Shown one piece after another: positions 10,369 to 21,394 of a stretch of 64,000 nt of DNA. Where the stretch lies: contig JACDQD010000129.1 in NCBI GenBank assembly GCA_019843655.1, positions 1 through 64,000 of the forward strand, written 5' to 3'. The notes beneath the pieces are model-generated. The model saw only the letters and a program-made list of their open reading frames with translations, ran no database searches and had not been told where the DNA came from. Both the position numbers and the translations under genes were made by a program. The number at the start of each line of letters is the position of its first letter. Within the stretch, counting starts at the first letter, position 1. Source of the DNA: Lethocerus indicus. Taxonomy: Eukaryota > Arthropoda > Insecta > Hemiptera > Belostomatidae.

Positions 10369-13300
10369 GGAGCCGTTTTTTGTAGAAATTCTCCCGCCGT
10401 TTTCTATATATGTATATTCGTATAATTATATATACTTATAAATAATCGTAGCCTAATGGGGTATATTTGCAGGGTACTTTCGAATCGATTAAATTTATGG
10501 AAATGTGTTTCGGTCAAAAAATCGATGAGACCGTAGCCGTTTTCTGTAGAAATTCTCCCCCCACTTTCTATATATTTATATTTATATATTTATGGACACA
10601 TATAAATAATCGTAGCCTAATGAGGTATATTTGCAGGGTACTTTCGAATCGATTTAATTTAAGGAAATGCGTTTCGGTCAAAAAATTGATGAGACCGTAG
10701 CCGTTTCCAACAGAAATTCTCCCCCCACTTTCTATATATTTATATTTATATATTTATGGACACATATAAATAATCGTAGCCTAATGGGGTATACTTGCAG
10801 GGTACTTTCGAATCGATTTAATTTAAGGAAATGTGTTTCGGTCAAAAAATCGATGAGACCGGAGCCGTTTTCTGTAGAAATTCTCCCCCCACTTTCTATA
10901 TATTTATATTTATATATTTATGGACACATATAAATAATCGTAGCCTAATGAGGTATATTTGCAGGGTACTTTCGAATCGATTTAATTTAAGGAAATGCGT
11001 TTCGGTCAAAAAATTGATGAGACCGTAGCCGTTTCCAACAGAAATTCTCCCCCCACTTTCTATATATTTATATTTATATATTTATGGACACATATAAATA
11101 ATCGTAGCCTAATGGGGTATATTTGCAGGGTACTTTCGAATCGATTAAATTTAAGGAAATGTGTTTCGGTCAAAAAATCGATGAGACCGTGAGCCGTTTC
11201 ATAGAAATTCTCCCCCACTTTCTATATATTTATATTTATATATTTATGGACACATATAAATAATCGTAGCCTAATGGGGTATATTTGCAGGGTACTTTCG
11301 AATCGATTAAATTTAAGGAAATGTGTTTCGGTCAAAAAATTGATGAGACCGGAGCCGTTTTCAATAGAAATTCTCCCTCCACTTTCTATATATTTATATT
11401 TATATATTTATGGACACATATAAATAATCGTAGCCTAATGGGGTATATTTGCAGGGTACTTTCGAATCGATTTAATTTAAGGAAATGTGTTTCGGTCAAA
11501 AAATCGATGAGACCGTAGACGTTTTCTATAGAAATTCTTCCCCCACTTTCTATATATTTATATTTATATATTTATGGACACATATAAATAATCGTAGCCT
11601 AATGGGGTATATTTGCAGGGTACTTTCGAATCGATTTAATTTAAGGAAATGTGTTTCGGTCAAAAATCGATGAGACCGTGAGCCGTTTTCATAGAAATTC
11701 TCCCCCACTTTCTATATATTTATATTTATATATTTATGGACACATATAAATAATCGTAGCCTAATGAGGTATATTTGCAGGGTACTTTCGAATCGATTTA
11801 ATTTAAGGAAATGCGTTTCGGTCAAAAAATTGATGAGACCGTAGCCGTTTCCAACAGAAATTCTCCCCCACTTTCTATATATTTATATTTATATATTTAT
11901 GGACACATATAAATAATCGTAGCCTAATGGGGTATATTTGCAGGGTACTTTCGAATCGATTTAAATTTAAGGAAATGTGTTTCGGTCAAAAATCGATGAG
12001 ACCGGAGCCGTTTTCTATAGAAATTCTCCCCCACTTTCTATATATTTATATTTATATATTTATGGACACATATAAATAATCGTAGCCTAATGGGGTATAT
12101 TTGCAGGGTACTTTCGAATCGATTTAATTTAAGGAAATGTGTTTCGGTCAAAAAATTGATGAGACCGGAGCCGTTTTCAATAGAAATTCTCCCTCCACTT
12201 TCTATATATTTATATTTATATATTTATGGACACATATAAATAATCGTAGCCTAATGGGGTATATTTGCAGGGTACTTTCGAATCGATTAAATTTAAGGAA
12301 ATGTGTTTCGGTCAAAAAATCGATGAGACCGGAGCCGTTTTCAATAGAAATTCTCCCTCCACTTTCTATATATTTATATTTATATATTTATGGACACATA
12401 TAAATAATCGTAGCCTAATGGGGTATATTTGCAGGGTACTTTCGAATCGATTAAATTTAAGGAAATGTGTTTCGGTCAAAAAATCGATGAGACCGGAGCC
12501 GTTTTCAATAGAAATTCTCCCTCCACTTTCTATATATTTATATTTATATATTTATGGACACATATAAATAATCGTAGCCTAATGGGGTATATTTGCAGGG
12601 TACTTTCGAATCGATTTAAATTTAAGGAAATGTGTTTCGGTCAAAAATCGATGAGACCGGAGCCGTTTTCAATAGAAATTCTCCCCCCACTTTCTATATA
12701 TTTATATTTATATATTTATGGACACATATAAATAATCGTAGCCTAATGGGGTATATTTGCAGGGTACTTTCGAATCGATTTAATTTAAGGAAATGTGTTT
12801 CGGTCAAAAAATCGATGAGACCGGAGCCGTTTTCAATAGAAATTCTCCCCACTTTCTATATATTTATATTTATATATTTATGGACACATATAAATAATCG
12901 TAGCCTAATGGGGTATATTTGCAGGGTACTTTCGAATCGATTTAATTTAAGGAAATGTGTTTCGGTCAAAAATCGATGAGACCGGAGCCGTTTCAATAGA
13001 AATTCTCCCCCACTTTCTATATATTTATATTTATATATTTATGGACACATATAAATAATCGTAGCCTAATGGGGTATATTTGCAGGGTACTTTCGAATCG
13101 ATTTAAATTTAAGGAAATGTGTTTCGGTCAAAAATCGATGAGACCGTAGACGTTTTCATAGAAATTCTCCCCCACTTTCTATATATTTATATTTATATAT
13201 TTATGGACACATATAAATAATCGTAGCCTAATGGGGTATATTTGCAGGGTACTTTCGAATCGATTTAATTTAAGGAAATGTGTTTCGGTCAAAAAATTGA

Positions 13301-14535
13301 TGAGACCGGAGCCGTTTTCAATAGAAATTCTCCTCCACTTTCTATATATTTATATTTATATATTTATGGACACATATAAATAATCGTAGCCTAATGGGGT
13401 ATATTTGCAGGGTACTTTCGAATCGATTTAATTTAAGGAAATGTGTTTCGGTCAAAAATCGATGAGACCGTAGACACTTTCTATATATTTATATTTATAT
13501 ATTTATGCACATATAAATAATCGTAGCCTAATGGGGTATATTTGCAGGGTACTTTCGAATCGATTTAATTTAAGTGTTTCGGTCAAAAATCGATGAGACC
13601 GTAGAAATTCTCCCCACTTTCTATATATTTATATTTATATATTTATGGACACATATAAATAATCGTAGCCTAATGGGGTATATTTGCAGGGTACTTTCGA
13701 ATCGATTTAATTTAAGGAAATGTGTTTCGGTCAAAAATCGATGAGACCGTAGACATTTTCATAGAAATTCTCCCCCGTTTCTATATATTTATATTTATAT
13801 ATTTATGTACATAAATAATCGTAGCCTAATGGGGTATATTTGCAGGGTACTTTCGAATCGATTAAATTTATGGAAATGTGTTTCGGTCAAAAATTGATGA
13901 GACCGGAGCCGTTTCAATAGAAATTCTCCCCCACTTTCTATATATTTATATTTATATATTTATGGACACATATAAATAATCGTAGCCTAATGGGGTATAT
14001 TTGCAGGGTACTTTCGAATCGATTAAATTTAAGGAAATGTGTTTCGGTCAAAAAATCGATGAGACCGTAGACGTTTTCTATAGAAATTCTCCCCCCGTTT
14101 TCTATATATTTATATTTATATATTTATATATACTTATAAATAATCGTAGCCTAATGGGGTATATTTGCAGGGTACTTTCGAATCGATTAAATTTATGGAA
14201 ATGTGTTTCGGTCAAAAAATTGATGAGACCGGAGCCGTTTTCAATAGAAATTCTCCCTCCACTTTCTATATATTTATATTTATATATTTATGGACACATA
14301 TAAATAATCGTAGCCTAATGGGGTATATTTGCAGGGTACTTTCGAATCGATTAAATTTAAGGAAATGTGTTTCGGTCAAAAAATCGATGAGACCGTAGAC
14401 GTTTTCATAGAAATTCTCCGTTTTCTATATATGTCTATATATTTATATATACTATAAATAATCGTAGCCTAATGGGGTATATTTGCAGGGTACTTTCGAA
14501 TCGATTAAATTTAAATAAATGTGTTTCGGTGATTT
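10369..14535 (+). repeat. Satellite C1, 164-bp tandem array
   Basis: About 25 monomers of ~164 bp. Each has a 60-bp block from GGTACTTTCGAATCG to CGATGAGACC, an AT-rich spacer with TATATTTATATTTATATA, and a conserved lead-in GTAGCCTAATGGGGTATA before TTTGCAG. The lead-in plus TTTGCAG has the form of an intron 3' end (branch-like CTAAT, then an AG about 15 bases on). Many monomers have ATTTAATTT, which puts a stop into the block, while others have the open form ATTAAATTT. Spacing errors of one base are common. The 62-115-residue ORFs result from the 164-bp period and are not credible as independent genes. Confidence 0.93.
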
Positions 14536-14560
14536 ATATATATATATATATATTTTGCAG

Positions 14561-14647
14561 GGCCTGTTGGGCGTTGACCACTGGTCGACGGTGGCGTTGG
14601 AGCGGCGGGTGCTGGTGGAGGTCGCCAGAAGAGATAGAGGCCGATAG
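14561..14647 (+). other. Candidate exon after satellite C1
   Basis: Preceded by TATATATTTTGCAG, a good acceptor shape. The GC-rich segment reads in phase 0 as 28 codons containing LLGVDHWSTVALERR and then a stop at 14,645. A second frame stays open to 14,702. Donor-like GAG/GTAGAG follows near 14,657. Base composition contrasts sharply with the AT-rich satellite on its left, which suggests retained coding sequence, but the phase does not link cleanly to the exon at 14,773. Protein not recognised. Confidence 0.3.
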
Positions 14648-14689
14648 ATATAGAGGTAGAGAATATTCTGATAGAGAAAAATATCCGCT

Positions 14690-14722
14690 TAACTTAACCT
14701 AACCTAACCTAACCTAACCTAA
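14690..14722 (-). repeat. Interstitial (TTAGG)n telomere-type repeat
   Basis: Five to six tandem CCTAA units (TTAGG on the minus strand), preceded by degenerate CTTAA units. TTAGG is the telomeric repeat of most insects and many other arthropods, so this is the clearest lineage hint in the window. It lies between two exon-like segments, not at a chromosome end. Confidence 0.85.
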
Positions 14723-14772
14723 TATATGTATATATCTTATGTTCTAATATATTTTTTTTCTCTTTTTTTCAG

Positions 14773-14856
14773 GTCGAAGAATATTCCGAACAAGCCGAAG
14801 GCAATACACCGAATAAGGTGACGTCGGCAGCGAATCGCCCCGATCTGATAAGCTGA
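14773..14856 (+). CDS. Candidate terminal coding exon, unidentified protein
   Basis: Preceded by a strong pyrimidine tract and acceptor (TTTTTTTCTCTTTTTTTCAG). In phase 0 it encodes 27 residues starting VEEYSEQAEGNTPNK and ending NRPDLIS, then TGA at 14,854-14,856. A polyadenylation signal AATAAA at 15,095-15,100 gives a compact 3' UTR of about 240 bp. This is the best-supported exon of the gene interrupted by satellite C1. The preceding exon is uncertain, because the segment at 14,561 has a stop in its most protein-like frame. No known family recognised. Confidence 0.45.
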   Translation, partial: VEEYSEQAEGNTPNKVTSAANRPDLIS

Positions 14857-15094
14857 CGTCGGAAGGTCAGCTGGGGCGGCTACTACTCGCTCTACAGGAT
14901 ATTTTTTTTTTATAAAAAATATACGCCCCCTCGGATACTCAATCGCGGGGGGAGCGAAATTGCGTAGATTTACGAAACCGAAAGTCGTCTTTCGGACACG
15001 GGCCGGATACGAAGGAACAATGTTTCGAACGATGTCGATTGAACAATGTACTGTACAACAAAAAAATAATGTAGCATAAAATATTTTAAACGTG

Positions 15095-15100
15095 AATAAA
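15095..15100 (+). terminator. Candidate polyadenylation signal
   Basis: AATAAA about 240 bp after the stop codon of the candidate terminal exon. Confidence 0.4.
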
Positions 15101-15341
15101 AACGTGTATCGCACGACAACTTTCCTCTTTATGTATGTGTTCCTTACCCCACCTTTATCGACTAATTACGAACCAAATTTCCGAAATGTTTACAACTTTA
15201 TTTACAATTTCTAAGAGAAAACGAAACACGACCGAATTTCGTGAGTTCATCAACCCCTGTTTTCGCTATTTAAAATTGATATTTAACCAACGAATTTCTT
15301 TCAGCGTCGACACTTTTACCACGTGTCTAAACAAAAAAAAA

Positions 15342-15392
15342 TAGAATTTGTTTTATTATACTTATACTTGAACTTTTTGACTTCTGTAATTG

Positions 15393-15436
<44 letters not shown>

Positions 15437-15452
15437 ACATATATATACATAA
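15342..15452 (+). mobile_element. SINE 3' fragment with (TA)n tail
   Basis: AGAATTTGTTTTATTATACT followed by the shared body ending TTCTGTAATTGATAAATA and a TA tail. The same module ends the fuller copies at 15,684 and 45,806. Confidence 0.6.
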
Positions 15453-15479
15453 CATGTAGGGCTTTCATTAGTCTACATC

Positions 15480-15556
15480 TGTTACGGTGGCCGCAGGTGT
15501 CGAGGCGCTATTTTACTATTGCATAAAACCGGGGTTCGAATCCGAATCTTATTTCA
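15480..15556 (+). mobile_element. tRNA-derived SINE head
   Basis: Contains GGTGGCCGCAGGTGTCGAGG (A-box-like) and, about 35 bases later, GGTTCGAATCC, a perfect B-box. There is no anticodon arm and no closing acceptor stem, so this is a SINE-type pol III promoter unit and not a tRNA gene. Confidence 0.6.
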
Positions 15557-15683
15557 TTTTTTTCTTATTGTAGAGTCAACTTAATTATATCTGACACTGT
15601 TAAATTTCATTTATAGGGGAACATTCTTCGAAAAAACAAACTCTACTCATTTATAGATAAAAGAAGAAACTACTTTCAACATT

Positions 15684-15899
15684 GGGCTCGGTGGCCGTAC
15701 GTGTTGAGGCGTAGTTTTACTATTGCAAAAATCGGGGTTCGAATCCGCCCCGTTTTATATCCTTTTTTTCATGTTCCACCCTTTTTTTCTTGTTGTACAG
15801 TCAACTTAATTATATCTAACACTGTTAAAAACAGAATTTGTTTTATTATACTTATACTTGAACTTTTTGACTTCTGTAAATGATAAATATAAATATATA

Positions 15900-15953
<54 letters not shown>

Positions 15954-15962
15954 TATATTTAC
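15684..15962 (+). mobile_element. tRNA-derived SINE, fuller copy, (TA)n tail
   Basis: Head GGGCTCGGTGGCCGTACGTG with B-box GGTTCGAATCC at about 15,738, then a pyrimidine-rich body, the shared 3' module and a long TA-rich tail. The head and the sequence before it (GGGGAACATTCTTCG) recur at about 45,738-45,965. Head plus body is about 210 bp. Confidence 0.65.
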
Positions 15963-15965
15963 ATA

Positions 15966-16050
15966 TATTAGTGTACCCAAAAATAATCGACAATGTGATA
16001 AAATGAATTTCGGTTCTTAAAGAGGGAAATCGAAAATTTGCTGGAAAAGT
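15966..16050 (+). mobile_element. Mariner-like element end
   Basis: TTAGTGTACCCAAAAATAAT followed by CGACAATGTGATAAAATG, the same sequence found at 46,024-46,095 beside a mariner remnant and similar to the ends in the 190-bp array after 59,200. Only the end is recognisable. Confidence 0.45.
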
Positions 16051-16132
16051 GGCCGGAGAGTTATCGTTATATATATATAAATATGTATATATATATATAT
16101 ATTTTTTTTTCCTCACCGAATTGTTCTACTGA

Positions 16133-16549
16133 AGCTCCGAGAAGACGTAGCACAAAAGCCATTTAGAAACAAACCGCGCCCTCATATCATTAATATTAAC
16201 GTAGAGTGACATTTTCCCGGACCCTCCGGGAGGTGCACGAAATCCGCAATTTTTATTCTATCGTCTGCAGCCCGGAACTGCGTGAATAGCCCGATAGTAG
16301 GAAGCAAAATAGACTTTTAGAAACAAAGATCATCCTGATATCATTAATATTAACGGAGATAGAATGACGTCGGTACGGACCCCCGGGTGGTACCCCAAAT
16401 CCGCCGTTTCTATTCTATAGTCCCCAGCCCGGAACTGTGTGTATAGCCCGGTAGTAGGAAGCTAAAGAGACATTTAGAAACAAAGATCATCCTGATATCA
16501 TTAATATTAACGGAGATAGAATGACATTTAACCCCAAAATAGAGAGGTC
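16133..16549 (+). repeat. Satellite A, type III then type I monomers
   Basis: About two and a half ~158-bp monomers. The first has the type III centre (GGACCCTCCGGGAGGTGCAC) and the next are type I. The run breaks off after GATAGAATGACATTTAACC and joins satellite B directly. Confidence 0.9.
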
Positions 16550-18186
16550 GGAAATCGAAAAATAAGGTTTTTCGAAAATGTTCAGATATCGGCCCCATAT
16601 TGCACCCACAAGTGTATTTATGTGAGCTACACTTGCCCCTAAAAGGAGGGCCTTGAAATCGAAAAATAAGGTTTTTCGAAAATTTTCAGATATCGGCCCC
16701 ATATTGTACCCACAAGTGTATTTATGTGAGCTACACTTGCCCCTAAAAGGAGGGCCTTGAAATCGAAAAAAGGTTTTTCGAAAATTTTCAGATATCGGCC
16801 CCATATTGCACCCGCAAGTGTATTTATGTGAGCTACACTTGCCCCTAAAAGGAGGGCCTTGAAATCGAAAAAAGGTTTTTCGAAAATTTTCAGATATCGG
16901 CCCCATATTGCACCCGCAAGTGTATTTATGTGAGCTACACTTGCCCCTAAAAGGAGGGCCTTGAAATCGAAAAAAAAGGTTTTTCGAAAATTTTCACATA
17001 TCGGCCCCATATTGCACCCACAAGTGTATTTATGTGAGCTACACTTGCCCCTAAAAAGAGGGCCAGAAAATTAAAAATTAGGTTTTAGGAAAATTTTCAG
17101 ATATCGGCCCCATATTGTACCCACAAGTGTATTTAATTGAGCTACACTTGCCCCTAAAAGGAGGGCCTGGAAATCGAAAAAATAGTTTTTTTAAAATTTT
17201 CAGATATCGGCCCCATATTGCACCCACAAGTGTATTTATGTGAGCTACAATTGCCCCTAATAAGAGGGCCTGAAAATCGAAAAATTAGGTTTTTGGGAAA
17301 TTTTCAGATATCGGCCCCATATTGCACCCACAAGTGTATTTATGTGAGCTACACTTGCCCCTAAAAGGAGAGCCTTGAAATCGAAAAATAAGGTTTTTCG
17401 AAAATTTTCAGATATCGGCCCCATATTGCACCCACAAGTGTATTTATTTGAGCTACACTTGCCCCTAAAAGGAGGGCCTTGAAATCGAAAAAAAAGGTTT
17501 TTCGAACATTTTCACATATCGGCCCCATATTGCACCCACAAGTGTATTTATGTGAGCTACACTTGCCCCTAAAAGGAGGGCCTTGAAATCGAAAAAAAAG
17601 GTTTTTCGAAAATTTTCACATATCGGCCCCATATTGCACCCGCAAGTGTATTTATGTGAGCTACACTTGCCCCTAAAAGGAGGGCCTGAAATCGAAAAAA
17701 GGTTTTTCGAAATTTTCACATATCGGCCCCATATTGCACCCACAAGTGTATTTATGTGAGCTACACTTGCCCCTAAAAGGAGGGCCTTGAAATCGAAAAA
17801 AAAGGTTTTTCGAAAATTTTCACATATCGGCCCCATATTGCACCCGCAAGTGTATTTATGTGAGCTACACTTGCCCCTAAAAGGAGGGCCTTGAAATCGA
17901 AAAAAAGGTTTTTCGAAAATTTTCACATATCGGCCCCATATTGCACCCACAAGTGTATTTATGTGAGCTACACTTGCCCCTAAAAGGAGGGCCTTGAAAT
18001 CGAAAAAAGGTTTTCGAAAATTTTCACATATCGGCCCCATATTGCACCCGCAAGTGTATTTATGTGAGCTACACTTGCCCTAAAGGAGGGCCTTGAAATC
18101 GAAAAAAGGTTTTCGAAAATTTTCACATATCGGCCCCATATTGCACCCACAAGTGTATTTATGTGAGCTACACTTGCCCCTAAAAG
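16550..18186 (+). repeat. Satellite B, type I array
   Basis: About 16 monomers of ~104 bp. Variants include one with CCACAAGTGTATTTAATTGA, several with CCCGCAAGTG, and a group at 17,040-17,330 reading TTAGG instead of AAGG before TTTTT. The run ends at GGACGACCCC, the start of the first 4.1-kb unit, and the same B variants recur inside those units. Confidence 0.94.
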
Positions 18187-21100
18187 GACGACCCCTTTGA
18201 ATTTTACAATCGATTCATCTACAGATAACAACTCCGCACCGGGCACATAATTTTCACGATATCCGCTATCGATATAATCTAAAAAATTACCGATTTTTGC
18301 CTCCGTGTCGTCACGGTTTGCGTCGTACCTTCGACATTTTCACTTTACGAAGCGTCCGAAAATATTTGTAAATCCCGCATTTGTTGTCCGTTGACAGACA
18401 CTCTACTTTAGGTTCAGGAAGTGGTATTGTCCCCCCCCCCCGTAAGCGATATTATGCCGAAAAACGCTCGCAACTCCTTCGTTCTGCGATATAAGTCCGT
18501 AAATGCCGTGTGGACAGTTTTATTAAGAAAATTTCACTCTTTTACTATACCCGTATGCGTATCTTCTTATAGTTCGGAACGACGGATTTGGTGCGTGCCA
18601 CTTCATAATACGCCTTGGGGCCGAGAACACTGTCTGTCCGCAAAGGGTTGACAATCGTTGAAAATATAAGTTTTCCCAGTTGGACTGATTTTAAATTGAC
18701 AACAAATTGATAAAAAATCAAAAGAAAGGATTCGAACCTGTGCGGGCAAAGCCCATTGATTTCGAGTCCAACTCCTTAACCACTCGGACACCGCAGCACG
18801 TGATTCATTTCAAACAGAGTTTTTCTTCCCACTGAATTTCCTTTTTTTTATCATACTTTTATCTATTGCTCGTGATTTTCTATTCAGGGACAAAAGAAAT
18901 GTATTTCGGTAGCATTTTCAGATAACAATCTGAAAGTATTACTCGCGCCCCATCGATCTTTTGAAACATCCACCACGTGCTCCGAGATACCGAAACTCTA
19001 TGTACCCTTTCCCACTTTATATAGAACCGGAAAAACTGTTGTATCGTCGATGCCAGAGACGGAAAAGATCAGATAAGGGCTGATAAAGAATGTTCCTTTG
19101 ATAGTCCTTATACTGTAAGATTAATTCGTTGAGAATTTTTTAACGCAGCTGCAAAATCCTAATACTGTCCTAAACAGTCATTTAATAACAGAAGATTATA
19201 TATGAAAACTGTCACTCGCCGATTGTGAATGAGCCCTTTCATATTCACTAATAAATGATCCGAGAAGATTTCCTTCGAACTATTGAAAGAGACCAGGAAT
19301 AGGGTTATTTCGGGAGCGTTAATTATGAACGGTCGAAAGGAAATTTATTTACCCATAATCAATTTCCCCTTTATTAATGATTGGCAAATTGCGGAATCAA
19401 AATGTTTCAAAATTATTTTTCAAAAAGTGAATTTTTCTAACTCGCCTACTTGTTACCAGTCCTATGTATTGGTGTCGGTTAAAATTGTATTTCCCAAGAA
19501 AATAATTTAATAATTTAACGATTAACACATCCGATTGACGCATCTTAATCAAATTGAGGTGTGTACAACGTAAGATTAGGCGAAAGGAAACAGAAGAGAA
19601 GAATTTAGAGAACAGTTACTGCTGAACGGTTGAACTTCGCATAAAGAGAGTTGGAAATAACGGAATATAATTTTTTCAATTATAGTTCGCGAATCTTCTA
19701 CATCCCGACATCCTACATACCGAAAAAAGTTAAAAATTACAAAAAGTAATAAAAAGGGGTAAACCATTGGGTGGCTCCTCTAATTTTTGTCTCATTGTAG
19801 TTAGTGCTTGTATCAATGTTGCTTGTTGTATAATTTTACAGTTGTAACAGTAAAGAGAGAAAATCCAGTACAATCCGTGGCGGGCATTGTTTGAAATAAT
19901 TTTGTAGTAATAAATATAAAATAAGAAATAACGGATTATATTAAATTCTTTCTTTATATATAGTTATTTCAAATAGTGTCCGTCTGTCGTGCATAATTGA
20001 ACTTGATTAACTGACCTGTGAGTACTTCTGAAGGCGGCGAGAAGTCCGAAGTGGAGAACACTCGCGTTTGTTTCCTAAAATTGACTTAATTGTATATAAG
20101 TTAAGACCGCACTACAGAAGACGCGGGACGCGTAATTTTGTACTTGACTTCGAGGGCTGATCTGTGGAAGTGTTGTGAAGGTTTGTGCCGTTGGGGTCGG
20201 GGTGGTCTGGGCGGGGTACAACATCTGCCTCTTCTGGGCTTAGGATCACCGGGAGTCATAATACCGTTTATGAGAGGGCGAAACATGAAAGGGCTAGGGG
20301 CTAGGGATCGGCAAAAGGCACGCTGGGCGGGCCGCGGTGTCTGTGTCTGTGTGTGTGTGTGTGTGTGAAATGCCGAAGTACAATAGAACAGACATGCCGC
20401 ATGAACACGTGTACCACATGTACCCCCACCCACAAACAACCATCAAAGTAATGTCGGCCGAAAAATACCGGAATTTTTCCACATCTGTACGACGGTTTTA
20501 CTGCAATTATATTCAGAGAAATATATTTGCGCGGAAACTATTATAGCGCGGGCTTGATGAAAAGTGTCGGCATTTTAAAATAAAATCGGGTTATACGGGA
20601 AGTTTTCTTGCCGGTTTCATTCTGGCCTTGTTCGAATTTTCAGCGCTTTCAGTTCAATGTAATTGTACGTAAAATGTAATTCCTTTTATCGCCTGCACGG
20701 AGATATTTTCGGCTATTGTACAAAATAAATTTTGGCTCGGATATGTATCCGCGTGTATTGAAGGTAGACCCTTCGGGTCTTTGAAGGAATTTACGACTGT
20801 AAATTAGACCCGCGGCGGATCATCAGAAGAGCATTTTCTTCCGGTATTGAGGCGCAAATTTGAGAACTGTCGTTTCAAATTTGTAATCGAAATTAAGCTC
20901 CAGTCTCCGGAGCTATACGCGCATTCATGCGACACCATTAACAATAGTAGTAATTATTTTTACGGTTTTGTCTAATTTTTGTTAAATAATTTCTCGTCTG
21001 CTCCAAACCCTACTCACTACCGATTTGTTACACGTACTGTACAGACGCCGTAAATGAAAGTGGCTACGTCATTTATGTAATATCATTATATATATGTAAT

Positions 21101-21394
21101 TTAACACAAATCCAAATGTACTTTGATTTGCAAATTGGACTCCATCCGTCCGAAAATTGTATCACGCCTATGTGTGAAACCCTTTGTTTAGGCTTTATAA
21201 TGATTTTAATCGGGTTACGGTCTTTAATCGGTCACGGGTGGCCGACCTAAAATCCAGCCGATAATTATTTTTGTATGTAATCACCCTTACAGTTGCCTGT
21301 AAAGTCCATTGTATTATGTACGGTTATAACGGCGGTATGTTTTATTTCTGCTGATTTTCTATTCAGGGACAAAAGAAATGTATTTCGGTAGCAG
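18187..21394 (+). repeat. Composite 4.1-kb repeat, unit 1, unique part
   Basis: First copy of a ~3.2-kb segment starting GACGACCCCTTTGAATTTTA. Units start at 18,187, 22,284, 26,392, 30,291 and 34,498. It holds a tRNA-Ser-like sequence, a ~40-bp direct repeat at 18,874 and 21,353, a GT microsatellite near 20,345 and a perfect hairpin AGACCC/GGGTCT near 20,767. A 65-codon frame from about 18,450 (start MPKNARNSFVLRY) recurs in the other units but is frameshifted in unit 2. No recognisable gene. A TATATAAG at 20,093 lacks an initiator at the usual distance. Confidence 0.93.
18719..18797 (-). pseudogene. Truncated tRNA-Ser(CGA)-like sequence, unit 1
   Basis: On the minus strand: D-arm TCCGAGTGGTTAAGGA, anticodon loop CTCGAAA (anticodon CGA), long variable arm GGGCTTTGCCC and T-loop GGTTCGAATCC, the layout of a type II serine tRNA. 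The 5' acceptor strand GCTGCGG has no partner, because the 3' side reads CTTTTGA and the T-stem is broken after CCT. One base is missing from the anticodon stem (TCAA for TCCAA). It cannot fold into a functional tRNA. Confidence 0.75.

Noticed and set aside
14690..14722. TTAGG repeats as a chromosome end
   Set aside because: Only 5-6 units, with long ordinary sequence on both sides.
15484..15550. Functional tRNA genes near 15.5, 15.7 and 45.8 kb
   Set aside because: A- and B-boxes are present but no acceptor stem or anticodon arm can be folded; they are SINE heads.
16487..18246. Minus-strand ORFs up to 191 residues in satellite B
   Set aside because: All consist of the same repeat read in different frames.
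20093..20130. TATATAAG as a promoter in the 4.1-kb unit
   Set aside because: No initiator about 30 bases downstream and no reading frame after it; AT-rich sequence makes it likely by chance.
20101..20546. ORFs with Thr-His and Cys-Val runs in the 4.1-kb unit
   Set aside because: Low-complexity products of the GT microsatellite, present on both strands and in several frames.
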